NCBI GenBank assembly: GCA_903928835.1
Contig: CAIYSK010000375.1
Coordinates: 1 to 5,453 of the forward strand
Direction: 5' to 3'
Length of the DNA stretch: 5,453 bases
Source: an uncultured cyanobacterium
GTDB lineage: Bacteria; Cyanobacteriota; Cyanobacteriia; PCC-6307; Cyanobiaceae
Part shown: in pieces, positions 1 through 5,453 of the stretch
Position numbering within the stretch: the stretch's first letter is position 1
Layout: the number at the start of each line of letters is the position of its first letter
Program-made: the position numbers and the translations under genes
The notes under the pieces: generated by a model
Database searches by the model: none
What the model saw: only the letters and a program-made list of their open reading frames with translations
Told to the model about the DNA's origin: nothing

Positions 1-371
1 CAGCCGCTTACCAGGTCGTAGCCCTCCTCGATTTTGGCGAGCAACAGGGGGATGTCCGCCGGATCGTTTTGAAGATCCCCATCGAGGGTGACGATCACCT
101 CGCCGCTACTGGCATCAAATCCAGCCGCCATGGCCGCTGTTTGGCCGTAGTTGCGGCGGAGTAACACCGCCATGAGTTCGGGGACCTCGTCGCTCAGCTC
201 GGCCAGCACGGTGGCCGTGGCGTCTTTGGATCCGTCATCCACCAGGACCAGCTCAAAGGCCACCCCGAGGGGCCGAACGGCGTCCAGCAATTGGCTCACC
301 AACGGCCGCAGGCTGTCCTGCTCGTTGAAGAGTGGCACCACCACGGAGAGGGCCAGCATCACGGGCTTCAT
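1..371 (-). CDS. Family 2 glycosyltransferase, N-terminal part (runs off the left edge)
   Basis: The visible 123 residues are the start of a GT-A fold glycosyltransferase. The first strand and turn read SVVVPLFNEQ (residues 9-18). The nucleotide-binding VLVDDGS lies at about 42-48, and the metal-binding DGD of TLDGDLQNDPADIP is at 97-99, with RRNYGQTAAMAAGF at 72-85 between them. This wording matches the dolichyl/undecaprenyl-phosphate sugar transferase subgroup (DPM1, GtrB, ArnC-like), which moves a sugar from a nucleotide donor to a polyprenyl phosphate at the inner face of the membrane. Members are usually about 310-330 residues with two C-terminal membrane helices, so roughly 60 percent lies outside the window. 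The start is the ATG at 369-371; an in-frame ATG four codons later is an alternative. It follows the NlpC/P60 gene by 13 bp on the same strand, suggesting co-transcription. The donor sugar and acceptor cannot be read from this fragment. Confidence 0.9.
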   Translation of the reverse strand, partial: MKPVMLALSVVVPLFNEQDSLRPLVSQLLDAVRPLGVAFELVLVDDGSKDATATVLAELSDEVPELMAVLLRRNYGQTAAMAAGFDASSGEVIVTLDGDLQNDPADIPLLLAKIEEGYDLVSG

Positions 372-384
372 CAAGGGTTCGAAC

Positions 385-1149
385 CTAGGCGGGCAGGGGG
401 CTGCCGTCATGGCCGTGCATCACCCGTCCGGCGCCGCGCAGGCTCTGGCGGTAGTGGCTGGCCACCGCCGAGCTGTTGCTTGGGGAGAGGTTGTCAATGG
501 CGAGGCCGTTGTGCCCGGTGCTCGTCCCGGAGCTGTGCAGGTAAGAGCCGTTGTGGAGGTGCAGGCCCACGTGGGTGCAGCGTTGGGGGCTGCCAAAAAA
601 GATCAGATCCCCGGGCTCCAGAAGGTGGGTGATGCCGCTGTGCACGGCTACTGGCTGGCAGAAGCGCTCCTGGAGATAGGCATCGCGGGGCAACCAGATC
701 CCCTGGGAGCCATAGGCGGTTTGCACCAGTCCGGAACAATCAAAATCCGGGCCCAAGCTGCCCCCCCACAGGTAGCTGTTGGGCTGCTCGAGGGCCCTGA
801 GGCCGAAGGTGATTACGGCATCCAGCCGCTGCTTAATGGCAGGGCGATTCCACGGCCTTGGCCGGGGTTGGGGCGCGGCTTCCGCCTGGCCCAGGAGGTC
901 GTTGGGCTCGATCCAGCCGGGATAGCCGTCGTCGAGCAGGCGTATCCGCAGGCGATGCTGGCCAGCTTCGAGCACTTTCAAGTGGCGGCCCGCCGAGGCC
1001 TGGCTGGCCAATCCCTCGCCCAGCTGGCGGCTGAAGAGGTTGATGGGGCCCAGTAACAGCCAGATGCTACCGGCTACCAGCCATTCGGGAGCTGCCGGAG
1101 CTCCGATGGGCAAGGGGGTCGGCGCTTGCAGCTGGGAACCTGGGGCCAT
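385..1149 (-). CDS. NlpC/P60 peptidoglycan endopeptidase with N-terminal bacterial SH3 domain
   Basis: This 254-residue protein resembles the cyanobacterial gamma-D-glutamyl-L-diamino acid endopeptidases, which cut the stem peptide of peptidoglycan between D-Glu and the diamino acid. An SH3-like domain covers about residues 35-88 (INLFSRQ, then DDGYPGWI). The papain-like NlpC/P60 domain covers about 105-245. The catalytic Cys138 lies in DFDCSGLVQTAY, His193 in THVGLHL, and the third polar residue is probably His205 in YLHSSG. YLWGG, GIWLPRDAY and LEPGDLIFFG are further family blocks, and length and layout fit the family. I see no signal peptide: the N-terminus is Pro/Ala-rich, and the short hydrophobic run at 23-38 leads directly into the first SH3 strand. 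This suggests a cytoplasmic role in recycling murein peptides, which is inference. The ATG at 1147-1149 is the only good start. Its 5' end lies 35 bp from that of the divergent serine hydrolase, and the gene ends with TAG. Confidence 0.93.
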   Translation of the reverse strand: MAPGSQLQAPTPLPIGAPAAPEWLVAGSIWLLLGPINLFSRQLGEGLASQASAGRHLKVLEAGQHRLRIRLLDDGYPGWIEPNDLLGQAEAAPQPRPRPWNRPAIKQRLDAVITFGLRALEQPNSYLWGGSLGPDFDCSGLVQTAYGSQGIWLPRDAYLQERFCQPVAVHSGITHLLEPGDLIFFGSPQRCTHVGLHLHNGSYLHSSGTSTGHNGLAIDNLSPSNSSAVASHYRQSLRGAGRVMHGHDGSPLPA

Positions 1150-1184
1150 GGTGCTTAGTCTCGCCAGCAGGTTTAGCGGCCGTG

Positions 1185-2114
1185 ATGGCGTTCTACAGCC
1201 CCGATCCAGCCATGGGCCAGACCCTCGCCGATCTGGTGCGGGCCCTGGAGCTTGAAGGGAGACCCGGTTTAGCCCAGCAGCTCTCGATCACCTGGCTGCG
1301 TTTTGAGAGCTCCTTGATTGGCCAGGCTGTCGATTGGGATCCGGGCACCTTTTGGGCCCAGCCTTGGGTGGGGGCGAGTTGGGGCGGGGAGATCCAGCGC
1401 TATCCCGCCAGTGTGGTGAAGGCCTTTTACATGGCAGCGGTGGAGGCTTGGCTGCAGGCCGATCTGATCGAAGACAGTGCGGAACTGCGTCTGGCCCTGG
1501 CGGAGATGGTCCGGGATTCCAGCAATGACGCCACCGGTTTCGTGGTGGATCTGCTCAGCGGCACCACCAGCGGCCCAGCTTTGCCGGAGCGGGCCATGGC
1601 CGATTGGGCGGCCCAACGGCAGCTGGTGAATGGCTGGCTGAGCCAATGGGCTTGGCCAGAGCTCGAGGGCGCCAATGTCTGCCAAAAAACCTGGGGCGAT
1701 GGTCCCTTTGGTCGGGAGCGGGTGTTTTATGGCTCCGAGTTGGAAAACCGCAACCGGCTGAGCACCGATCTCACGGCCCGCCTGCTCCAGGCCGTGATGG
1801 CATCGGCCCTGATCTCGCCCCCGGCCTGTGCCCGCATGCGGACCTTGCTCGAGCGCAGTTTGGAGGGTGAAGCCCGTTCGGCCGATCCTGAGAATCAGGT
1901 GGATGGCTTTTTAGGGGAAGGTCTGCCCGTTGGCAGCAGGCTCTGGAGCAAGGCTGGCTGGATGAGTCAGGCTCGCCATGATGCGGCCTACGTGGAAGCC
2001 CCAGGCCACCTCCCTTTTTTGCTGGTTGTGTTCAGCGAAGGCCCAAGTTGCGCCAAGGACCCTGGGCTTCTGCCTGAGATCGCCGCGCGCCTGGCCCAAG
2101 CCTCTCGCCCCTAA
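1185..2114 (+). CDS. Serine hydrolase of the class A beta-lactamase fold (probably not a beta-lactamase)
   Basis: A 309-residue protein with the three active-site motifs of the penicillin-recognising fold. Counting from the ATG at 1185, Ser76-x-x-Lys79 lies in PASVVKAF, Ser112-Ser-Asn114 stands for the SDN box in RDSSNDATGFVVDLL, and Lys256-Ala-Gly258 stands for KTG in LWSKAGW. The block QKTWGDGPFGRERVFYG followed by ENRNRLSTDLTARLL is typical of the non-lactamase branch of this superfamily in cyanobacteria, as I recall it. The gap from SxxK to SxN is 36 residues against about 60 in class A enzymes, so the loop between them is trimmed. The omega-loop Glu166 seems missing: at WAWPELEG a hand alignment puts Trp157 there. 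Acylation by a D-Ala-D-Ala-like or ester substrate is plausible, but efficient beta-lactam hydrolysis is not. No signal peptide or lipobox is visible. A GTG at 1182 directly before the ATG is a possible but less likely start. The substrate is unknown. Confidence 0.85.
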   Translation: MAFYSPDPAMGQTLADLVRALELEGRPGLAQQLSITWLRFESSLIGQAVDWDPGTFWAQPWVGASWGGEIQRYPASVVKAFYMAAVEAWLQADLIEDSAELRLALAEMVRDSSNDATGFVVDLLSGTTSGPALPERAMADWAAQRQLVNGWLSQWAWPELEGANVCQKTWGDGPFGRERVFYGSELENRNRLSTDLTARLLQAVMASALISPPACARMRTLLERSLEGEARSADPENQVDGFLGEGLPVGSRLWSKAGWMSQARHDAAYVEAPGHLPFLLVVFSEGPSCAKDPGLLPEIAARLAQASRP

Positions 2115-2174
2115 GGGCCTAGGAAGCCTTCAGAAGCCGATGGCAGGGAAATCGGGCAAGAAACGGATTCGGAA

Positions 2175-2263
2175 CGGAGAGGGAGGGATTCGAACCCTCG
2201 ACAGAAGTTGCCTCCTGTAACTCCTTAGCAGGGAGCCGCTTTCAACCACTCAGCCACCTCTCC
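2175..2263 (-). tRNA. tRNA-Ser(GCU)
   Basis: An 89-nt class II tRNA read on the minus strand. The acceptor stem is seven perfect pairs (GGAGAGG with CCTCTCC) and the discriminator is G at 2175. The D arm contains GCTGAGTGGTTGAAAGC. The anticodon stem GCTCC/GGAGT closes the loop CTGCTAA, giving anticodon GCU (2227-2229), which reads AGC and AGU. The long variable arm, a seven-pair helix (ACAGGAG with CTTCTGT, one G-U) capped by GCAA, is the serine identity element. The T arm is GAGGG-TTCGAAT-CCCTC. The 3' CCA is not encoded: the next three bases are TTC. The tRNA follows the alanine racemase stop by 18 bp on the same strand, so it is either read through from alr or has a promoter inside the alr coding sequence. 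No intrinsic terminator is evident in the 60 bp before the convergent serine hydrolase stop. Confidence 0.97.
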
Positions 2264-2281
2264 AGGGGGCAATTGAGCTTA

Positions 2282-3490
2282 TCAGTGTGCCCCGGGCGAT
2301 TCGTCGTCGGCATGGAGCCTGGGCAGCCTGTGCTTGAAACCGCAGAGGATTTCCCAGGGGATGGTTTGGCAGCGTTCGCTCCAGTGGCCTGGGGTGATTT
2401 CGTCGTCTCCGTTCTGGCCGAGCAGGGTCACCACCGAGCCCAGTTCGAGGCTGGAACAGTCGGTGGCATCAATCACGAGTTGGTCCATGGTGATCGCCCC
2501 CACCTGGGGTAGGCGTTGGCCGTTGAACAGCACCTCCATCTGGTTGGAGAGCTGGCGGGGCACGCCATCGGCATAGCCAATGCCAAGCACGGCAAGGCGA
2601 CTGGGCCGTTTTGTGCGGAAGCTATGCCCATAGCTCACCCCCACCCCTGCGGGGACATCCCGGATCAGGCTGACCCTGGCCAGGAGCCGCATGGCGCTCT
2701 GCAGGGGGGTCACCCCTTGGAGATGGGCCGCCGGGCTATGGCCGTAGAGGGCCAGGCCTACCCGAACCATGTCGTAATGCAGTTGGGGGCTGCGCAGGGC
2801 CCCGGCGGAGTTGGCCAGGTGCTTGCATCCCGGGGCCTGGTTTTGCTGCTCCAGGGCTTGCAGGACGCGGTCAAAGCGGTCTTGCTGTTGGGCCGTTAGG
2901 CCATCGTCGGCATGGGGGGCCGCATCGGCGCAGGCCAGGTGGGAATACACCCCTGCCAGGTGCACCGCATCAAGATCCCGAAGGGCGGCCACGAGCCGGG
3001 GGCCGTCCTGCCAATCGGCCCCGAGCCGGGCCATGCCCGTATCCAGCTTGAGCTGGAGGGCGAAGTCGCGACCGCTGCCGCTGGCGAGGTTCTGGCAGAG
3101 CAGGGCCTCACGCATGCCACTAATGGTGGGCATCAGCTCCCAGGCCAGGCAGCTGCGCAGCTCTTCGGCGGTGGTGAGGTTGCCAAGCACCAGGATGGGG
3201 GCCTGAATCCCGGCCTGGCGGAGCTCGAGGCCCTCGGCCAGGGTGGCAACGCCAAAACAGCTGGCCCCGCCCGTTTGGGCGGCCTTGGCGATGGGGACGG
3301 CGCCATGGCCGTAGCCATCCGCCTTCACCACCGCCATCAGGTTGGTGGTGGGCTCAAGGCACCGCCTGAGGCTGCGGGCATTGGCCGTAATGGCCCCCGG
3401 ATCGACATCCACCCAAGCCCGTTGGCGCTCAAGCCCTTCGGCGCCGGCACAAGCCTGGGGCTGAAACGGTGGTGTGGTGGCCTGCGTCAC
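2282..3490 (-). CDS. alr: Alanine racemase
   Basis: This PLP enzyme interconverts L- and D-alanine in the cytoplasm, supplying D-Ala for the peptidoglycan stem peptide. Counting from the GTG at 3490 (402 residues), the PLP lysine is Lys56 in AVVKADGYGHG. Lys148 in LKLDTGMARLG corresponds to the carbamylated lysine of the Geobacillus enzyme, with Arg155 in the same block. Arg243 in MVRVGLALYG is the residue that contacts the PLP ring nitrogen. The second catalytic base, supplied by the other subunit, is Tyr287 in VSYGHSF. Met335-Asp336 in GAITMDQLV line the substrate entrance. The alpha/beta barrel covers about 25-255 and the C-terminal beta domain the rest; the length is normal plus about 20 N-terminal residues. 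There is no ATG before the PLP lysine: the candidates are GTG at 3490 or the adjacent TTG at 3493, and an in-frame TAG closes the frame upstream. No Shine-Dalgarno site is visible. All key residues are present, so it should be active. Confidence 0.96.
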   Translation of the reverse strand: MTQATTPPFQPQACAGAEGLERQRAWVDVDPGAITANARSLRRCLEPTTNLMAVVKADGYGHGAVPIAKAAQTGGASCFGVATLAEGLELRQAGIQAPILVLGNLTTAEELRSCLAWELMPTISGMREALLCQNLASGSGRDFALQLKLDTGMARLGADWQDGPRLVAALRDLDAVHLAGVYSHLACADAAPHADDGLTAQQQDRFDRVLQALEQQNQAPGCKHLANSAGALRSPQLHYDMVRVGLALYGHSPAAHLQGVTPLQSAMRLLARVSLIRDVPAGVGVSYGHSFRTKRPSRLAVLGIGYADGVPRQLSNQMEVLFNGQRLPQVGAITMDQLVIDATDCSSLELGSVVTLLGQNGDDEITPGHWSERCQTIPWEILCGFKHRLPRLHADDESPGAH

Positions 3491-3540
3491 CAAAACAAAC
3501 CAAGATCCCGCCTAGCATCGCCCCTACTACGGGTGCTGGC

Positions 3541-4041
3541 ATGAGCCACGTTCTCGTTCTGAATGCCTCCTACGAGCCGCTCAATATCACCTCCTGGCGG
3601 CGCGCCATGGTGATGTTGCTTAAGGGGAAGGCGGAAGGTCTCGAACATGACCCAACCCACGTGCTTCGGGAAAATTATCTCCTGCCCACCGTGATTCGTT
3701 TGCGTCAGTTCGTGCGGGTGCCCTACCGGCAGCTCCCCCTCACCCGTCGCAATCTGTTCCAGCGGGATGGCCATCGCTGCCAGTACTGCGGCTACGGCGG
3801 CAGTCAGCTGTCCATCGACCATGTGATGCCCCGCAGTCGGGGCGGTGGCGATACCTGGGACAACGTCACAACGGCTTGTTTGCCCTGCAACGTGCGCAAG
3901 GGAAATCGCACCCCCCGGGAAGCGGGCATGGCCTTGGCCCGTCAACCCCATCGGCCCTTCAGTGGCCTCATTTTCGAAGCGAACCGCCAGATCCATGCGG
4001 GCCGCAATTTGGAATGGGCCAAATACGTGATCGGCACCTAG
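3541..4041 (+). CDS. HNH endonuclease-family protein with two CxxC zinc knuckles
   Basis: A 166-residue protein with an HNH nuclease domain at about residues 70-125. CQYC (80-83) and CLPC (113-116) form a zinc ribbon around the beta-beta-alpha-metal core, which contains [11 protein letters not shown] (Asp93-His94) and WDNVTTAC (Asn108), followed by NVRKGNRTP. The first 65 residues ([12 protein letters not shown] through [13 protein letters not shown]) form a conserved leader that I associate with a family widespread in cyanobacteria and some other bacteria. Family members are annotated as HNH endonucleases, but their cellular role is not known to me; DNA nicking or repair is inference from the fold. 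The start is the ATG at 3541, since it begins with the family N-terminus. An in-frame ATG at 3469 would add 24 residues unlike the family and overlap alr. No Shine-Dalgarno site is visible. The gene diverges from alr across 50 bp and its TAG overlaps the prfA stop. Nothing suggests an intron, intein or restriction partner. Confidence 0.92.
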   Translation: MSHVLVLNASYEPLNITSWRRAMVMLLKGKAEGLEHDPTHVLRENYLLPTVIRLRQFVRVPYRQLPLTRRNLFQRDGHRCQYCGYGGSQLSIDHVMPRSRGGGDTWDNVTTACLPCNVRKGNRTPREAGMALARQPHRPFSGLIFEANRQIHAGRNLEWAKYVIGT

Positions 4042-5135
4042 CTAGAGATCTCCTTGGCGAGCTCCTCGAGCTGGCGGCTTTGATCGGCGGCAATGCAGGC
4101 GCCAATCACATCCTGAAGCTGGCCATTGAGAACGGGCTCGAGGGAGAAGTTCTTTCCCAAGCGATGGTCGGTGGTGCGGCTGTCTTTGTAGTTGTAGGTG
4201 CGGATTTTCTCGCTGCGATCGCCGCTGCCCACCTGCGCCAACCTGACGGAACGTTCCTGGGCATTGGCTTCCGCCAGTTTGCGTTCGTAGAGCTTGGCCC
4301 GGAGGATTTCCATGGCCCGCTCCCGGTTCTGGAGCTGGGAGCGTTCTTGGGTGCAAAACACCCGAATGCCCGTGGGCTTGTGGATCAGGTCCACAGCGGT
4401 TTCCACCTTGTTCACGTTCTGACCACCGGCACCACCGGAGCGGGCGGTGCTCATTTCGATTTCGGTGGGATCAATCTGCACTTCCACCGGATCGGCCTCC
4501 GGCATCACGGCCACCGTTGCCGTGGAGGTGTGCACCCGGCCCTGGGATTCGGTGGCGGGTACCCGCTGCACCCGATGCACCCCGGCTTCAAACTTCAGCT
4601 GGCTGAACACGCTTTCGCCCTTGATGGCCAGAATTAATTCCTTGTAACCCCCCAGTTCGGCCTCAGAAGCACTCACCGGCTCTACTTTCCAGCCAATGGT
4701 TTGGGCATAGCGCTCATACATCCGGGCCAGATCCCCCGCCCAGATGGCCGCTTCATCGCCGCCGGCGCCGGCGCGGATTTCGAGCATCACACTGCGCTCA
4801 TCGCGGGGATCCCTTGGCAGGAGGGCCACCGTGAGCTTCTGTCGCAGGGCGCCCATGGCCTCGGCGAGGCTCGCCAACTCCTCATTGGCGAGCTCTTCCA
4901 TGGCTGGATCACCCCGGTACTCCTTGAGCAGGGCCCTGGCTTCGGTTTCTTCCTGTTCCAGCTTTTGGAGTTGCTGGTGATTGAGCACCAGGGGCTCCAG
5001 GCGGGAGCGTTCCCGGGCGATGGTCTGCAATTGGCTGGGATTGGCAGCAACGGCTGGATCGGCAAGCTGTCGCTCCAGGGTTTCAAAGGTGCGCCGGGCT
5101 GTTTCCAGACGATCGTGCAGCAGGGCGAGATCCAT
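4038..5135 (-). CDS. prfA: Peptide chain release factor 1 (RF1)
   Basis: RF1 enters the ribosomal A site at UAA or UAG and triggers release of the finished protein. Counting from the ATG at 5135 (365 residues), an N-terminal helical coiled-coil domain covers about 1-100. [20 protein letters not shown] follows at 117-136. The stop-codon-reading tripeptide is Pro193-Ala-Thr195 in [17 protein letters not shown]2 would have SPF here. The peptidyl-transferase motif Gly237-Gly238-Gln239 lies in [15 protein letters not shown], and its Gln is normally methylated by PrmC. The C-terminal part includes [16 protein letters not shown] wording ([23 protein letters not shown]). Length and motifs are complete. 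A TTG directly before the ATG is an unlikely start. The gene lies 130 bp after rpmE, separated by a strong terminator, so it probably has its own promoter in that gap. A TTGTTT...TTTTAA pair spanning the terminator T-tract and 5171-5176 is a weak candidate. It ends in TAG, a codon its own product must read. Confidence 0.97.
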   Translation of the reverse strand: MDLALLHDRLETARRTFETLERQLADPAVAANPSQLQTIARERSRLEPLVLNHQQLQKLEQEETEARALLKEYRGDPAMEELANEELASLAEAMGALRQKLTVALLPRDPRDERSVMLEIRAGAGGDEAAIWAGDLARMYERYAQTIGWKVEPVSASEAELGGYKELILAIKGESVFSQLKFEAGVHRVQRVPATESQGRVHTSTATVAVMPEADPVEVQIDPTEIEMSTARSGGAGGQNVNKVETAVDLIHKPTGIRVFCTQERSQLQNRERAMEILRAKLYERKLAEANAQERSVRLAQVGSGDRSEKIRTYNYKDSRTTDHRLGKNFSLEPVLNGQLQDVIGACIAADQSRQLEELAKEISS

Positions 5136-5179
5136 CAAGCGGGGGATTGGGAGTCGTTCAACAGACCTTTAAAACAACG

Positions 5180-5208
5180 AAAGGCCGGAGAAAAAACAAA
5201 AGGCCGGA
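5180..5208. repeat. Direct repeat of a terminator arm (AAAGGCCGGA twice)
   Basis: AAAGGCCGGA occurs at 5180-5189 and again at 5199-5208. On the minus strand the second occurrence reached by polymerase (5189-5180) repeats the TCCGGCCTTT that closes the rpmE terminator. The upstream GGCCGG arm could therefore pair with either copy. The second pairing is shorter, with a larger loop, and is followed by the weaker T-rich stretch CGTTGTTTT. It may be a decayed tandem copy or a backup. Confidence 0.6.
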
Positions 5209-5227
5209 TGCTGGTGAGCACCCGGCC
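5191..5227 (-). terminator. Intrinsic terminator of rpmE
   Basis: Read on the minus strand, GGCCGGGTGCT (5227-5217), loop CACC (5216-5213) and AGCATCCGGCC (5212-5202) form an 11-bp stem with one G-U pair. The T-tract TTTTGTTTTTT (5201-5191) follows directly. This is a textbook rho-independent terminator, located 38 bases after the rpmE stop and ahead of prfA. The complementary strand lacks a T-tract on its other side, so it should act on minus-strand transcripts only. Confidence 0.93.
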
Positions 5228-5265
5228 ATGGCCATGGGTTGGGCTGTGGAGCGCCCAGGTCCAAT

Positions 5266-5453
5266 TCAAGCGCTGGCTTCTGCGGGGGCTTCCGGGGAAG
5301 CAGGAGCCTGGTCGGCGTCAGCTTTCTTGGGTTCGGCGGCGGGCTCTGCTGTGGCCATGCCGTACTTGCGCATGAAGCGGTCCACCCGGCCCTCGGTGTC
5401 GAGGATTTTTTGGGTACCTGTGTAGAAGGGGTGATTCCCACTCCAAACATCGA
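5266..5453 (-). CDS. rpmE: Ribosomal protein L31, C-terminal part (runs off the right edge)
   Basis: The 61 visible residues begin with [20 protein letters not shown] and continue with [12 protein letters not shown], the conserved second half of bL31. This small large-subunit protein bridges to the small subunit near the central protuberance. The start and the first 30 or so residues, including the positions that decide between zinc-binding and zinc-free types, lie beyond the window. After KYGM there is a tail of about 29 residues made almost only of Ala, Pro, Glu, Asp, Lys and Ser (for example [11 protein letters not shown]), ending in TGA at 5266-5268. Standard L31 ends shortly after the KYG region, so this is an acidic, probably disordered extension, which I recall in some picocyanobacteria. 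It is followed by its own terminator and then prfA. In cyanobacteria rpmE typically closes a ribosomal protein cluster, which would lie to the right. Confidence 0.93.
   Translation of the reverse strand, partial: DVWSGNHPFYTGTQKILDTEGRVDRFMRKYGMATAEPAAEPKKADADQAPASPEAPAEASA

Noticed and set aside
376..385. GGTTCGAACC palindrome between the NlpC and glycosyltransferase genes, resembling a tRNA T-loop core and the T arm of the tRNA at 2175-2263
   Set aside because: No T stem can be formed around it, there is no acceptor or anticodon arm nearby, and the match to the tRNA-Ser 3' end is only about ten bases, so it is neither a tRNA remnant nor a convincing attachment site.
151..1056. Long plus-strand open frame opposite the glycosyltransferase and NlpC genes
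   Set aside because: It is antisense to two well-recognised genes, has low-complexity Gly/Ala/Arg composition and no family motif; long antisense frames are expected in GC-rich DNA.
2115..2174. Possible bidirectional terminator between the serine hydrolase stop and the tRNA 3' end
   Set aside because: Only short imperfect inverted repeats (such as CTTCAGAAG and CCTAGG) are present, with no T-tract on either strand.
3469..3540. Earlier in-frame ATG for the HNH gene
   Set aside because: It would overlap the start of alr and add 24 residues unlike the family, whose members begin with the [12 protein letters not shown] block.
2912..3544. 210-codon plus-strand open frame opposite alr
   Set aside because: It is a mirror of the alr reading frame, with no recognisable domain and a Gly/Ala-rich composition.
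4215..4222. One HIP1 octamer (GCGATCGC), the repeated palindrome of many cyanobacteria
   Set aside because: A single copy in 5.4 kb of GC-rich sequence is compatible with chance, so it is not used as evidence for lineage.
3876..4637. 253-codon plus-strand open frame running through the HNH gene and antisense to prfA
   Set aside because: It overlaps two certain genes in other frames and shows no family motif.
5165..5201. Candidate prfA promoter: TTGTTT within the terminator T-tract and TTTTAA downstream, about 18 bases apart
   Set aside because: The match is weak and the bases are largely explained by the terminator T-tract; mentioned under prfA but not called as a feature.
5169..5450. Minus-strand open frame [10 protein letters not shown]... 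opposite and out of frame with L31
   Set aside because: It starts at a chance ATG inside rpmE (the GAT GTT T context) and reads the L31 DNA in the wrong frame; the L31 frame gives the unmistakable NHPFYTG block.

Overview
The window looks like a core-genome segment of a GC-rich picocyanobacterium of the Synechococcus/Cyanobium type. The NlpC/P60 protein has the SH3-plus-peptidase layout and wording typical of cyanobacteria. The HNH protein (N-terminus [12 protein letters not shown]) and the rpmE-prfA order are also usual there. Genes are tightly packed, GC-rich in third codon positions, and mostly lack clear Shine-Dalgarno sites. This assignment rests on recognition, not on a search.

Layout from left to right. 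(1) Positions 1-1149, minus strand: an NlpC/P60 peptidoglycan endopeptidase followed 13 bp later by a family 2 glycosyltransferase that runs off the left edge; they are probably one operon. (2) Positions 1185-2114, plus strand: a class A beta-lactamase-fold serine hydrolase, divergent from the NlpC gene across only 35 bp. (3) Positions 2175-3490, minus strand: alanine racemase (alr), then tRNA-Ser(GCU) 18 bp after its stop. (4) Positions 3541-4041, plus strand: a small HNH nuclease-like protein, divergent from alr across about 50 bp. (5) Positions 4038-5453, minus strand: the end of ribosomal protein L31 (rpmE), a strong intrinsic terminator, then peptide chain release factor 1 (prfA). The stop codons of prfA and the HNH gene overlap tail to tail.

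Two themes emerge. The left half concerns the cell envelope: a D-Glu/diamino-acid endopeptidase, a penicillin-recognising-fold hydrolase, a lipid-linked-sugar type glycosyltransferase and the D-alanine supplier. The right half concerns translation: L31, RF1 and a serine tRNA. No mobile element, CRISPR array or phage gene was seen. The points most worth a second look are the divergent hydrolase pair without signal peptides, the apparent loss of the beta-lactamase general base, the overlapping TAG stops, and the terminator with a duplicated 3' arm.
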